Shown piece by piece: positions 37,581 through 50,955 of a DNA stretch of 64,000 nt. The stretch comes from Utricularia gibba (Eukaryota > Streptophyta > Magnoliopsida > Lamiales > Lentibulariaceae): NCBI GenBank assembly GCA_002189035.1, contig NEEC01000127.1:1-64000 (forward strand), given 5' to 3'. The notes under the pieces are model-generated. The model ran no database searches, was not told the origin of the DNA, and worked only from the letters and a program-made list of their open reading frames with translations. The stretch's first letter is position 1. Each line of letters opens with the position of its first letter. The position numbers were made by a program, and so were the translations under genes.

Positions 37581-39880
37581 CCACCACGTTCGCGACGATG
37601 CGACTTGGAACACCAAAATCGACGTGATTGTAATTTTCGGCTTGCAAAACATCTGCGTTTTTTCGGGTGATGTGAAATATGGGTTTTCGAGGCGATCTTT
37701 GCACATGCTTAGGGTGTGTCCCTACCCGAAGCCTCATGGTTTCCTCGCACACCGTTCGGCATCTCGTCGATATCCTGAAGACCGTGATGAGTCACGCTGC
37801 GCCCGGATACCGTTTCGAAGCTCGTTCCGAGCCGGTCATCTTCCGTGTTTAAAGCTTCTTCGTCCGAGGATGCATCAGAGCTCGAATTATCGCCTTCTAT
37901 TAGCCTTCAGATGTGCCACAAAGTGGCCACCACGTTCGCGACGATGCGACTTGGAACACCAAAATCGACCGATTGTGATTTTCGGCTTGCAAAACATCTG
38001 CGTTTTTTCGGGTGATGTGAAATATGGGTTTTCGAGGCGATCTTTGCACATGCTTAGGGTGTGTCCCTACCGAAGCCTCATGGTTTCCTCGCACACCGTT
38101 CGGCATCTCGTCGATATCCTGAAGACCGTGATGAGTCACGCTGCGCCCGGAATACCGTTTCGAAGCTCGTTCCGAGCCGGTCATCTTCCGTGTTGAAGCT
38201 TCTTCGTCCGAGATGCATAAGAGCTCGAATTATCGCCTTATATTAGCCTTCAGATGTGCCACAAAGTGGCCACGTTCGCGACGATGCGACTTGGAACACC
38301 AAAATCGACGTGATTGTAATTTTCGGCTTGCAAAACATCTGCGTTTTTTCGGGTGATGTGAAATATGGGTTTTCGAGGCGATCTTTGCACATGCTTAGGG
38401 TGTGTCCCTACTCGAAGCCTCATGGTTTCCTCGCACACCGTTCGGCATCTCGTCGATATCCTGAAGACCGTGATGAGTCACGCTGCGCCCGATACCGTTT
38501 CGAAGCTCGTTCCGAGCCGGTCATCTTCCGTGTTGAAAGCTTCTTCGTCCGAGGATGCATCAGAGCTCGAATTATCGCCTTCTATTAGCCTTCAGATGTG
38601 CCACAAAGTGGCCACCACGTTCGCGACGATGCGACTTGGAACACCAAAATCGACGCGATTGTATTTTCGGCTTGCAAAACATCTGCGTTTTTTCGGGTGA
38701 TGTGAAATATGGGTTTTCGAGGCGATCTTTGCACATGCTTAGGGTGTGTCCCTACCGAAGCCTCATGGTTTCCTCGCACACCGTTCGGCATCTCGTCGAT
38801 ATCCTGAAGACCGTGATGAGTCACGCTGCGCCCGGAATACCGTTTCGAAGCTCGTTCCGAGCCGTCATCTTCCGTTTGAATGCTTCTTCGTCCGAGGATG
38901 CATCAGAGCTCGAATTATCGCCTTATATTAGCCTTCAGATGTGCCACAAAGTGGCCACCACGTTCGCGACGATGCGACTTGGAACACCAAAATCGACGTG
39001 ATTGTAATTTTCGCTTGCAAAACATCTGCGTTTTTTGGGTGATGTGAAATATGGGTTTTCGAGGCGATCTTTGCACATGCTTAGGGTGTGTCCCTACCCG
39101 AAGCCTCATGGTTTCCTCGCACACCGTTCGGCATCTCGTCGATATCCTGAAGACCGTGATGAGTCACGCTGCGCCCGGAATACCGTTTCGAAGCTCGTTC
39201 CGAGCCGGTCATCTTCCGTGTTGAAAGCTTCTTCGTCCGAGGATGCATCAGAGCTCGAATTATCGCCTTCTATTAGCCTTCAGATGTGCCACAAAGTGGC
39301 CACCACGTTCGCGACGATGCGACTTGAACACCAAATCGACGATTGTGATTTTCGGCTTGCAAAACATCTGCGTTTTTGGGTGATGTGAAATATGGGTTTT
39401 CGAGGCGATCTTTGCACATGCTTAGGGTGTGTCCTACCCGAAGCCTCATGGTTTCCTCGCACACCGTTCGGCATCTCGTCGATATCCTGAAGACCGTGAT
39501 GAGTCACGCTGCGCCCGGAATACCGTTTCGAAGCTCGTTCCGAGCCGTCATCTTCCGTGTTGAATGCTTCTTCGTCCGAGGATGCATCAGAGCTCGAATT
39601 ATCGCCTCCTTCAGATGTGCCACAAAGTGGCCACCACGTTCGCGACGATGCGACTTGGAACACAAAATCGACGTGATTGTAATTTTCGGCTTGCAAAACA
39701 TCTGCGTTTTTTCGGGTGATGTGAAATATGGGTTTTCGAGGCGATCTTTGCACATGCTTAGGGTGTGTCCCTACGAAGCCTCATGGTTTCCTCGCACACC
39801 GTTCGGCATCTCGTCGATATCCTGAAGACCGTGATGAGTCACGCTGCGCCCGGAATACCGTTTCGAAGCTCGTTCCGAGC

Positions 39881-39991
39881 ATCTCGTCATATCTCTGATA
39901 GACCGTGATTCTCACGCTGCGCGGCTTGCAAAACATCTGCGCATCACATGAAGAAGCTCATGGTTCCGAGCCGGTATCATCTTCCGTGCAA
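39881..39991. repeat. Scrambled unit segment
   Basis: After GCTCGTTCCGAGC the copy returns to CATCTCGTCATATC, repeats a damaged GACCGTGAT...CACGCTGCGC, then jumps to GGCTTGCAAAACATCTGCG before resuming at CATCTTCCGTG. Words from at least three parts of the unit are therefore joined out of order within about 110 bp. The neighbouring units 39,625 and 40,060 are ordinary block B copies. Confidence 0.7.
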
Positions 39992-41017
39992 AGCTTCTTC
40001 GTCCGAGGATGCATCAGAGCTCGAATTATCGCCTTATATTAGCCTTCAGATGTGCCACAAAGTGGCCACCACGTTCGCGACGACGCGACTTGGAACACCA
40101 AAATCGACGTGATTGTAATTTTCGGCTTGCAAAACATCTGCGTTTTTTCGGGTGATGTGAAATATGGGTTTTCGAGGCGATCTTTGCACATGCTTAGGGT
40201 GTGTCCCTACCGAAGCCTCATGGTTTCCTCGCACACCGTTCGGCATCTCGTCGATATCCTGAAGACCGTGATGAGTCACGCTGCGCCCGGAATACCGTTT
40301 CGAAGCTCGTTCCGAGCCGGTCATCTTCCGTGTTGAATGCTTCTTCGTCCGAGGATGCATAGAGCTCGAATTATCGCCTTCGCCTTCAGATGTGCCACAA
40401 AGTGGCCACCACGTTCGCGACGATGCGACTTGGAACACCAAATCGACGTGATTGTAGGCTTGCAAAACATCTGCGTTTTTTCGGGTGATGTGAAATATGG
40501 GTTTTCGAGGCGATCTTTGCACATGCTTAGGGTGTGTCCCTACCGAAGCCTCATGGTTTCCTCGCACACCGTTCGGCATCTCGTCGATATCCTGAAGACC
40601 GTGATGAGTCACGCTGCGCCCGGACCGTTTCGAAGCTCGTTCCGAGCCGGTCATCTTCCGTGTTTAAAGCTTCTTCGTCCGAGGATGCATCAGAGCTCGA
40701 ATTATCGCCTTCTATTAGCCTTCAGATGTGCCACAAAGTGGCCACCACGTTCGCGACGATGCGACTTGGAACACCAAATCGACGCGATTGTATTTTCGGC
40801 TTGCAAAACATCTGCGTTTTTTCGGGTGATGTGAAATATGGGTTTTCGAGGCGATCTTTGCACATGCTTAGGGTGTGTCCCTACCCGAAGCCTCATGGTT
40901 TCCTCGCACACCGTTCGGCATCTCGTCGATATCCTGAAGACCGTGATGAGTCACGCTGCGCCCGGAATACCGTTTCGAAGCTCGTTCCGAGCCGGTCATA
41001 TTCCGTGTTGAAAGCTT

Positions 41018-41133
41018 CTGCGACTTGGAACACCAAAATCGACGCGAGGATGCGATCAGAACGAATCATATTCGCCTTCGATATTATGATCAGAATGTGC
41101 CAAAAGCTTCTTCGTCCGCCACGCACGCGCGAC
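41018..41133. repeat. Scrambled unit segment
   Basis: The copy leaves the normal order after GAAAGCTTC and inserts TGCGACTTGGAACACC followed by CGACGCG. It continues through a diverged version of the unit end, which reads GAGGATGCGATCAGAACG and then CATATTCGCC with extra bases. It repeats AAGCTTCTTCGTCC and re-enters the normal order at CGACGATGCGACTTGG. All pieces derive from the satellite itself; no foreign sequence is needed to explain it. Confidence 0.7.
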
Positions 41134-42269
41134 GATGCGACTTGGAACACCAAAATCGACGTGATTGTAATTTTCGGCTTGCAAAACATCTGCGTTTTTT
41201 CGGGTGATGTGAAATATGGGTTTTCGAGGCGATCTTTGCACATGCTTAGGGTGTGTCCCTACCGAAGCCTCATGGTTTCCTCGCACACCGTTCGGCATCT
41301 CGTCGATATCCTGAAGACCGTGATGAGTCACGCTGCGCCCGGTTTCGAAGCTCGTTCCGAGCCGGTCATCTTCCGAAAGCTTCTTCGTCCGAGGATGCAT
41401 CAGAGCTCGAATTATCGCCTTATTAGCCTTCAGATGTGCCACAAAGTGGCCACCACGTTCGCGACGATGCGACTTGGAACACCAAAATCGACGATCGGCT
41501 TGCAAAACATCTGCGTTTTTTCGGGTGATGTGAAATATGGGTTTTCGAGGCGATCTTTGCACATGCTTAGGGTGTGTCCCTACCGAAGCCTCATGGTTTC
41601 CTCGCACACCGTTCGGCATCTCGTCGATATCCTGAAGACCGTGATGAGTCACGCTGCGCCCGGAATACCGTTTCGAAGCTCGTTCCGAGCCGGTCATCTT
41701 CCGTGTTGAATGCTTCTTCGTCCGAGGATGCATAAGAGCTCGAATTATCGCCTTATATTAGCCTTCAGATGTGCCACAAAGTGGCCACCACGTTCGCGAC
41801 GATGCGACTTGAACACCAAAATCGACGTGATTGTAATTTTCGGCTTGCAAAACATCTGCGTTTTTTCGGGTGATGTGAAATATGGGTTTTCGAGGCGATC
41901 TTTGCACATGCTTAGGGTGTGTCCCTACCGAAGCCTCATGGTTTCCTCGCACACCGTTCGGCATCTCGTCGATATCCTGAAGACCGTGATGAGTCACGCT
42001 GCGCCCGGATACCGTTTCGAAGCTCGTTCCGAGCCGGTCATCTTCCGTGTTGAAGCTTCTTCGTCCGAGGATGCATCAGAGCTCGAATTATCGCCTTCTA
42101 TTAGCCTTCAGATGTGCCACAAAGTGGCCACCACGTTCGCGACGATGCGACTTGGAACACCAAAATCGACGCGATTGTATTTTCGGCTTGCAAAACATCT
42201 GCGTTTTTTCGGGTGATGTGAAATATGGGTTTTCGAGGCGATCTTTGCACATGCTTAGGGTGTGTCCCT

Positions 42270-45200
42270 ACTCGCGTTTCATGGTGATGTCCGACATCGT
42301 TCCGGCATCTCGTCTTCTTCGAGGCATCCTCGAAGCACCGTGATTACGCTGCGTCGGCTATACCGTCATGAAGCATGGGTTCGGCATCTCGTCGATATCC
42401 TGAAGACCGTGATGAGTCACGCTGCGCCCGGAATACCGTTTCGCAATGCTTCTTCGTCCAGGATGCATCAGAGCTCGAATTATCGCCTTCTATTAGCCTT
42501 CAGATGCGCCACAAAGTGGCCACCACGTTCGCGACGATGCGACTTGGAACACCAAAATCGACTCGGCTTGCAAAACATCTGCGTTTTTTCGGGTGATGTG
42601 AAATATGGGTTTTCGAGGCGATCTTTGCACATGCTTAGGGTGTGTCCCTACCCGAAGCCTCATGGTTTCCTCGCACACCGATCTCGTCGATATCCTGAAG
42701 ACCGTGATGAGTCACGCTGCGCCCGGAATACCGTTTCGAAGCTCGTTCCGAGCCGTCATCTTCCGTGTTGAAGCTTCTTCGTCCGAGGATGCATAAGAGC
42801 TCGAATTATCGCCTTATATTAGCCTTCAGATGTGCCACAAAGTGGCCACCACGTTCGCACGACGCGACTTGGAACACCAAAATCGACGTGATTGTAATTT
42901 TCGGCTTGCAAAACATCTGCGTTTTTCGGGTGATGTGAAATATGGGTTTTCGAGGCGATCTTTGCACATGCTTAGGGTGTGTCCCTACTCGAAGCCTCAT
43001 GGTTTCCTCGCACAAATATCATCAGATGTTTTCACAAAGTGTGCCACTACGTTCGCGATTTTCGCGACGGCGATGGAATTGCACATGCTTAAAATCGACG
43101 CGTCCCTACCGAAGCCTCATGGTTTCCTCGCACACCGTTCGGCATCTCGTCGATATCCTGAAGACCGTGATGAGTCACGCTGCGCCCGGATTTTTCGTTT
43201 CGAAGCTGTGAAATCGAGCCGGGTTCCGTGTTGCGATCTTTTCTTAGGTCCGATACCGAAGCCTCATGGTTTCCTCGCACACCGTTCGGCATCTCGTCGA
43301 TATCCTGAAGACCGTGATGAGTCACGCTGCGCCCGGCATACCGTTAAGCTCTTCAGATGCCGAGCCGGTCCACCACGTTCGCGACGATGCGACTTGGAAC
43401 ACCAATCGACGTGATTGTAATTTTCGGCTTGCAAAACATCTGCGTTTTTTCGGGTGATGTGAAATATGGGTTTTCGAGGCGATCTTTGCACATGCTTAGG
43501 GTGTGTCCCTACATTATCGCCTTCATGGTTTCCTCGTTCAGATGTGCCACATAAGTCGGCCATATCCTGAAGACCGTCGCGACGATGCGACTTGGAACAC
43601 CAAAATCGACGATTGTGATTTTCGGCTTGCAAAACATCTGCGTTTTTCCGGGTGATGTGAAATATGGGTTTCTCGTTCCGAGCCGATCATTTGCACATGA
43701 AAGCTTCTTCGTCCAGGGGATGCATCCGAGCTCCTCAATGGTTTCGCTTCGCACACCGTTCGGCATCTCAGATGTGCCACCGAAATCCTGGACCGTGATG
43801 AGTCACGCTGCGCCCGGATACCGTTTCGAAGCTCGTTCCGAGCCGGTCATCTTCCGTGTTGAAAGCTTCTTCGTCCGAGGATGCATCAGAGCTCGAATTA
43901 TCGCCTTCGTGAGCCTTCAGATGCGCCACAAAGTTTCGGCTTGCAAAACATCTGCGTTTTTTTCGTGATGCGACGAATATGGGACTTTTCGACACATCAA
44001 TTGCACATGTGATTTTCGGCTTGCGTCCCTACCATCTGCGTTTTTTTGGGCTCGCAAATATGGGTTTTCGAGGCGATCTTTGCACATGCTTAGGGTGTGT
44101 CATCCTCGTCGATATCCTGAAGACCGTGATGAGTCACGCTGCGCCATACCGTTTCGAAGCTCGTTCCGAGCCGTCATCTTCCGTGTTGAAAGCATCTCGT
44201 TCGATATCCTGAAGACCGTGATGCTCGACGCGCTGCGCCCGGAATATGTGCCACAAATTGGCTCGTTCCGAGCCGTTCATCTTCCGTGACTTGAATGCTT
44301 CTTCGTCCGAGGATGCATCAAGAATCGCTCGATGATTATGCGATTTTCGGCTTGCAAAACATCTGCGTTTTTTGGGTGATGTGAAATATGGGTTTTCGAG
44401 GCGATCTTTGCACATGCTTAGGTGTGTGCCTCCCTACAAGTGGCCACACACGTTCGCTCGACATGTTCGACATCTCGAACGATATCCTGGCGACGCGATT
44501 GATGATCGGCTTGCAAAACATCTGCGTTTTTGCGGGCCATGGAAATATGGGTTTCTCGAGCGATCTTCCGAGCCGGTCATCTTCCGTGTTGAAAGCTTCT
44601 TCGTCGGATGCATCAGAGCTCGAATTATCGCCTTATATTAGCCTTCAGATGTGCCACAAAGTGGCCACCACGTTCGCGACGATGCGACTTGGAACACAAA
44701 ATCGACGTGATTGTATTTTCGGCTTGCAAAACATCTGCGTTTTTCGGGTGATGTGAAATATGGGTTTTCGAGGCGATCTTTGCACATGCTTAGGGTGTGT
44801 CCTACCCGAAGCCTCATGGTTTCCTCGCACACCGTTCGGCATCTCGTCGATATCCTGAAGACCGTGATGAGTCACGCTGCGCCCGGAACCGTAAGCTCGT
44901 TTCGTGTTGAAGCTCGTCCGAGGATGCATCAGAGCTCGGTCAGATGTGCTTCGCGACGATGCGACTTGAACAGACTTCTTCGTCTGCGTTTTCGCCTTCG
45001 AGTGATGTGAATGCATATCGACGGTTTTCGAGCGCGATGCGACTTTGCACATGCTTAGGGTGTGTCCCTACCGAAGCCTCATGGTTTCCTCGCACACCGT
45101 TCGGCATCTCGTCGATATCCTGAAGACCGTGATGAGTCACGCTGCGCCCGGAATACCGTTTCGAAGCTCGTTCCGAGCCGGTCATCTTCCGTGTTGAAAG

Positions 45201-48200
45201 CTTCTTCGTCCGAGGATGCATCAGAGCTCGAATTATCGCCTTCTATTAGCCTTCAGATGTGCCACAAAGTGGCCACCACGTTCGCGACGATGCGACTTGG
45301 AACACCAAAATCGACGCGATTGTATTTTCGGCTTGCAAAACATCTGCGTTTTTTCGGGTGATGTGAAATATGGGTTTTCGAGGCGATCTTTGCACATGCT
45401 TAGGGTGTGTCCTACCGAAGCCTCATGGTTTCCTCGCACACCGTTCGGCATCTCGTCGATATCCTGAAGACCGTGATGAGTCACGCTGCGCCCGGAATAC
45501 CGTTTCGAAGCTCGTTCCGAGCCGGTCATCTTCCGTGTTGAAAGCTTCTTCGTCCGAGGATGCATCAGCTCGAATTATCGCCTTCTATTAGCCTTCAGAT
45601 GCTGGCCACCACGTTCGCGACGATGCGACTTGGAACACCAAATCGACGCGATTGTGATTTTCGGCTTGCAAAACATCTGCGTTTTTGGGTGATGTGAAAT
45701 ATGGGTTTTCGAGGCGATCTTTGCACATGCTTAGGTGTTCCTACCCGAAGCCTCATGGTTTCCTCGCACACCGTTCGGCATCTCGTCGATATCCTGAAGA
45801 CCGTGATGAGTCACGCTGCGCCCGGAACATCGACCGGTTTCGAAAGCTCTTCGTTCCGAGCCGGTTCATTCTTCCGTGTTGAAAGCTCGTTCTTCGTCTT
45901 CGGATGCATCAGAGCTCGAATTATCGCCTTCCTAATGTAAGCCGTTCCGAGATGCGCCGACATCAGAGTCGAGCCACCTTACGTTTCGCGACGATGCGAC
46001 TTTAACACCAGAAATTCGACATCTGCGATTGTAATTTTGCGGGCTTCGCACAAACATCTGCGTTTTTGGGTGATGTGAAATATGGGTTTTCGAGGCGATC
46101 TTTGCACATGCTTAGGGTGTGTCCCTACCGAAGCCTCATGGTTTCCTCGCACACCGTTCGGCATCTCGTCGATATCCTGAAGACCGTGATGAGTCACGCT
46201 GCGCCCGGAATAGCCGTTCTCCGTGTTTAAGCTTCTTCGTCCGAGGATGCATCAGAGCTCGAATTATCGCCTTCATCCTTCGCGTGTTGAAGCTTGCTCT
46301 CGTCCGAGGATGCATAAGAGCCTCGAATTATCGCATCTCGTGATATCCTGAGCCTTTCAGATACCGTGAAGCTCGTTCCGAGCATCAAGCTCGGCCAGAG
46401 CCACGTTCGCGACGATGCGACTTGGAACACCAAAATCGACGTGATTGTAATCTTTCGGCTCTGCACAAACCTGATCATGCGTTTTCGTCGGAGTGATGTC
46501 CGAATATAAGCTCGGAGCCTTCTTCCGAGGCGATCATTTGCACATGCGTTAGTGTTGTCGAGGCGATCCCATACCGAAGCCTCATGGTTTCCTCGCACAC
46601 CGTTCGGCATCTCGTCGATATCCTGAAGACCGTGATGAGTCACGCTGCGCCCGGAATACCGTTTCGAAGCTCGTTCCGAGCCGTCATCTTCCGTGTTGAA
46701 TGCTTCTTCGTCCGAGGATGCATCAAGCTTAGCCTCCGAATTATCGCCTCGTGATATTAAGCCGTGATCAGATGTGCTCACAAAGTTCTTCGTCCGCCAG
46801 CTCGACGTTCGCGACCGTTTCGATGCGACTTGGAACACCAAAATCGACGTGATTGTAATTTTCGGCTTGCAAAACATCTGCGTTTTTTCGGGTGATGTGA
46901 AATATGGGTTTTCGAGGCGATCTTTGCACATGCTTAGGTGTGTCCCTAAGCCGACAGCCATCGCGATGGACTTTCACGCTCGCAATACACTCGTTCGGCA
47001 TCTTCGTCGATCATCCTCGAAGATCCGTGATGAGTTCACGCTGCGCCCGGAATACCGTTTCGAAGCTCGTTCCGAGCCGGTCATCTTCCGTGTTTCCGAA
47101 AAAGCTTCTTCGTCCGAGGATGCATCAGAGCTCGAATTATCGCCTTTATTAGCCTTCAGCGCTTCGCGAGATGTGCACACGAAAGTGTGCTTCAGGCATC
47201 ACGTTATCGCGACGATGCGACTTGGAACACCAAAATCGACGCGATGTGTAATTTTCGGCTTGCACAAACATCTGCGTTTTTTTCGGGTGATGTGAAATAT
47301 GGGTTTTCGAGGCGATCTTTGCACATGCTTAGGGTGTGTCCCTACCGAAGCCTCATGGTTTCCTCGCACACCGTTCGGCATCTCGTCGATATCCTGAAGA
47401 CCGTGATGAGTCACGCTGCGCCCGGATACCGTTTCGAAGCTCGTTCCGAGCCGGTCATCTTCCGTGTTGAAAGCTTCTTCGTCCGAGATGCATCAGAGCT
47501 CGAATTATCGCCTTATATTAGCCTTCAGATGTGCCACAAAGTGGCCACCACGTTCGCGACGATGCGACTTGGAACACCAAATCGACGTTGTAATTTTCGG
47601 CTTGCAAAACATCTGCGTTTTTTCGGGTGATGTGAAATATGGGTTTTCGAGGCGATCTTTGCACATGCTTAGGGTGTGTCCCTACCGAAGCCTCATGGTT
47701 TCCTCGCACACCGTTCGGCATCTCGTCGATATCCTGAAGACCGTGATGAGTCACGCTGCGCCCGGATACCGTTTCGAAGCTCGTTCCGAGCCGGTCATCT
47801 TCCGTGTTGAAAGCTTCTTCGTCCGAGGATGCATCAGAGCTCGAATTATCGCCTTATTAGCCTTCAGATGTGCCACAAAGTGGCCACCACGTTCGCGACG
47901 ATGCGACTTGAACACCAGAATCGACGTGATGTGTGATCTTTCGGCTCTCGTCAAAACCTGATGAGTCACGCTGCGCCCGGATACCGTTTCGAAGCTCGTT
48001 CCGAGCCGGTCATCTTCCGTGTTGAAATTCTTCGTCCGAGATGCATCAGAGCTCGAATTATCGCCTTCTATTAGCCTTCAGATGTTTCGCGACGATGCGA
48101 CTTGGAACACCAAAATCGACGCGATTGTGATTTTCGGCTTGCAAAACATCTGCGTTTTTCGGGTGATGTGAAATATGGGTTTTCGAGGCGATCTTTGCAC

Positions 48201-50830
48201 ATGCTTAGGGTGTGTCCCTACCCGAAGCCTCATGGTTTCCTCGCACACCGTTCGGCATCTCGTCGATATCCTGAAGACCGTGATGAGTCACGCTGCGCCC
48301 GGAATACCGTTTCGAAGCTCGTTCCGAGTCATCTTCCGTGTTGAAAGCTTCTTCGTCCGAGGATGCATCAGAGCTCGAATTATCGCCTTCTATTAGCCTT
48401 CAGATGTGCCACAAAGTGGCCACCACGTTCGCGACGATGCGACTTGAACACCAAAATCGACGCGATTGTGATTTTCGGCTTGCAAAACATCTGTTTTTCG
48501 GTGATGTGAAATATGGGTTTTCGAGGCGATCTTTGCACATGCTTAGGGTGTGTCCCTACCGAAGCCTCATGGTTTCCTCGCACACCGTTCGGCATCGGCA
48601 TCTCGTCGATATCCTGAAGACCGTGATGAGTCACGCTGCGCCGGGAATACCGTTTCGAAGCTCGTTCCGAGCCGGTCATCTTCCGTGTTGAACGCTTCTT
48701 CGTCCGAGGATGCATCAGAGCTCGAATTATCGCCTTATATTAGCCTTCAGATGTGCCACAAAGTGGCCACCACGTTCGCGACGATGCGACTTGAACACCA
48801 AAATCGACGCGATTGTGATTTTCGGCTTGCAAAACATCTGCGTTTTTTCGGGTGATGTGAAATATGGGTTTTCGAGGCGATCTTTGCACATGCTTAGGGT
48901 GTGTCCCTACCGAAGCCTCATGGTTTCCTCGCACACCGTTCGGCATCTCGTCGATATCCTGAAGACCGTGATGAGTCACGCTGCGCCCGGAATACCGTTT
49001 GGAAGCTCGTTCCGAGCCGGTCATCTTCCGTGTTTAAAGCTTCTTCGTCCGAGGATGCATCAGAGCTCGAATTATCGCCTTCTATTAGCCTTCAGATGTG
49101 CCACAAAGTGGCCACCACGTTCGCGACGATGCGACTTGGAACACCAAAATCGACGCGATTGTATTTTCGGCTTGCAAAACATCTGCGTTTTTTCGGGTGA
49201 TGTGAAATATGGGTTTTCGAGGCGATCTTTGCACATGCTTAGGGTGTGTCCTACCGAAGCCTCATGGTTTCCTCGCACACCGTTCGGCATCTCGTCGATA
49301 TCCTGAAGACCGTGATGAGTCACGCTGCGCCCGGAATACCGTTTCGAAGCTCGTTCCGAGCCGTCATCTTCCGTGTTGAAAGCTTCTTCGTCCGAGGATG
49401 CATCAGAGCTCGAATTATCGCCTTATTAGCCTTCAGATGTGCCACAAAGTGGCCACCACGTTCGCGACGATGCGACTTGGAACACCAAATCGACGTTGTA
49501 ATTTTCGGCTTGCAAAACATCTGCGTTTTTTCGGGTGATGTGAAATATGGGTTTTCGAGGCGATCTTTGCACATGCTTAGGGTGTGTCCCTACCGAAGCC
49601 TCATGGTTTCCTCGCACACCGTTCGGCATCTCGTCGATATCCTGAAGACCGTGATGAGTCACGCTGCGCCCGGAATACCGTTTCGAAGCTCGTTCCGAGC
49701 CGGTCATCTTCCGTGTTGAATGCTTCTTCGTCCGAGATGCATGAGCATCAGAGATGTGCTCGAATCTATCGCCTTCTACATTAAATCATGCCGATTCAGC
49801 TTATGCGCCTCACAAATCTCGTCGATATATCCTGAAGACCGTGATGAGTCACGCTGCGCCCGGACCGTTCCGTGTTTAAAGCTTCTTCGTCCGGATGCAT
49901 CAGAGCTCGAATTATCGCCTTCTATGCGTTTTTTCGGCGACTTGAACACCAGATACCGTGAAGCTCGTTCCGAGCATCAAGCTCGACGATGCGACTTGGA
50001 ACACCAAAATCGACGTGATTGTAATTTTCGGCTTGCAAAACATCTGCGTTTTTTCGGGTGATGTGAAATATGGGTTTTCGAGGCGATCTTTGCACATGCT
50101 TAGGGTGTGTCCCTACCGAAGCCTCATGGTTTCCTCGCACACCGTTCGGCATCTCGTCGATATCCTGAAGACCGTGATGAGTCACGCTGCGCCCGCATAC
50201 CGTTTCGAAGCTCGTTCCGAGCCGTCATCTTCCGTGTTTAATGTCCGAGGATGCATAGAGCTCGAATTATCGCCTTCTATTAGCCTTCAGATGTGCGGGC
50301 GACTGATGCGTTTTTTCGGTGATGACTCGAAGCCTCATGGTTTCCTCGCAATCTCGTCGATGGGCCCGGAATACCGTTTCGAAGCTCGTTCCGAGCCGGT
50401 CATCTCGTGTTTAATGCTTCTTCGTCCGAGAATTATCGCCTTCAGATGGCCACCACGTTCTTTGCACATGCTTCTTCCGTGTTGAAAGCTTCTTCGTCCG
50501 AGGGTGTGTCGACTTGCACCGAAGCCATCTCGTCGATATCCTGAAGACCGTCATGGAGCCGTTTCGCCTTATATTAGCTGTGCCACAAAGTGGCCACCAC
50601 GTTCGCGACGATGCGACTTGGAACACCAAAATCGACGTGATTGTAATTTTCGGCTTGCAAAACATCTGCGTTTTTCGGGTGATGTGAAATATGGGTTTTC
50701 GGCGTCGATCTCGTTCTTCGTCCGAGGATGCATAAGAGCTCGAATTATCGATATGCGACTTGGAACACCAAAATCCTGAAGTTTTTTCGGTGATGTGAAA
50801 TATGGGTTTTCGACTTTGCGTGATGAGTCA
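42270..50830. repeat. Scrambled satellite domain, about 8.5 kb
   Basis: About half of this stretch is satellite sequence with broken order, small insertions and partial copies, interleaved with near-consensus units. Main disrupted patches: 42,270-42,448; 43,012-43,375; 43,512-43,590; 43,672-43,800; 43,910-44,110; 44,190-44,340; 44,420-44,580; 44,884-45,055; 45,828-46,065; 46,208-46,575; 46,725-46,825; 46,940-47,275; 47,925-48,090; 49,730-49,990; 50,235-50,830. Clear unit starts between them are 44659, 45267, 47539, 47878, 48414, 48761, 49106, 49447 and 50588. Many patches look like the consensus with extra single bases or CG/TCG/CT insertions (for example 45,828-45,930 and 47,000-47,045). Others join distant parts of the unit. 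The least satellite-like piece is about 45 bp near 46,948-46,992. No TE termini, target-site duplication or gene was seen. Confidence 0.75.
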
Positions 50831-50955
50831 CGCTGCGCCCGGAATACCGTTTCGAAGCTCGTTCCGAGCCGTCATCTTCCGTGTTGAAAGCTTCTTCGTC
50901 CAGGATGCATCAGAGCTCGAATTATCGCCTTCTATTAGCCTTCAGATGCGCCACA

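Larger units (their letters stand above)
25900..42870. repeat. Linked variant set GAATGC / GCATAAGAGC / CTTATATT within block B
   Basis: In the last 70 bp of the unit, three changes often occur together: TTGAATGCTTC instead of TTGAAAGCTTC (which destroys the AAGCTT site), GCATAAGAGC instead of GCATCAGAGC, and CGCCTTATATTAGCC instead of CGCCTTCTATTAGCC. All three are seen together near 25.90-25.95, 28.65-28.70, 32.42-32.48, 34.90-34.95 and 41.71-41.76 kb, and again near 52.60-52.65 kb. CTTATATT alone occurs earlier (10.39, 18.37, 23.20 kb) and GAATGC alone from 23.85 kb. Partial combinations suggest gene conversion or crossing-over between variants. Spacing between GAATGC units is often about 1,030 bp (three units), but not regularly enough to call a fixed higher-order repeat. 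Confidence 0.65.

Noticed and set aside
40534-41709. Longest open frame in the window (391 codons, + strand)
   Set aside because: It crosses several satellite units including a scrambled one and changes which part of the unit is read in which frame. It owes its length to chance unit lengths. No recognised domain, and the same words occur out of frame in neighbouring units.
42270-50830. Transposon or retroelement insertions in the disrupted region
   Set aside because: Nearly all the disrupted sequence can be read as satellite pieces. No terminal repeats, poly-A tail, target-site duplications or transposase/reverse transcriptase reading frame were seen.
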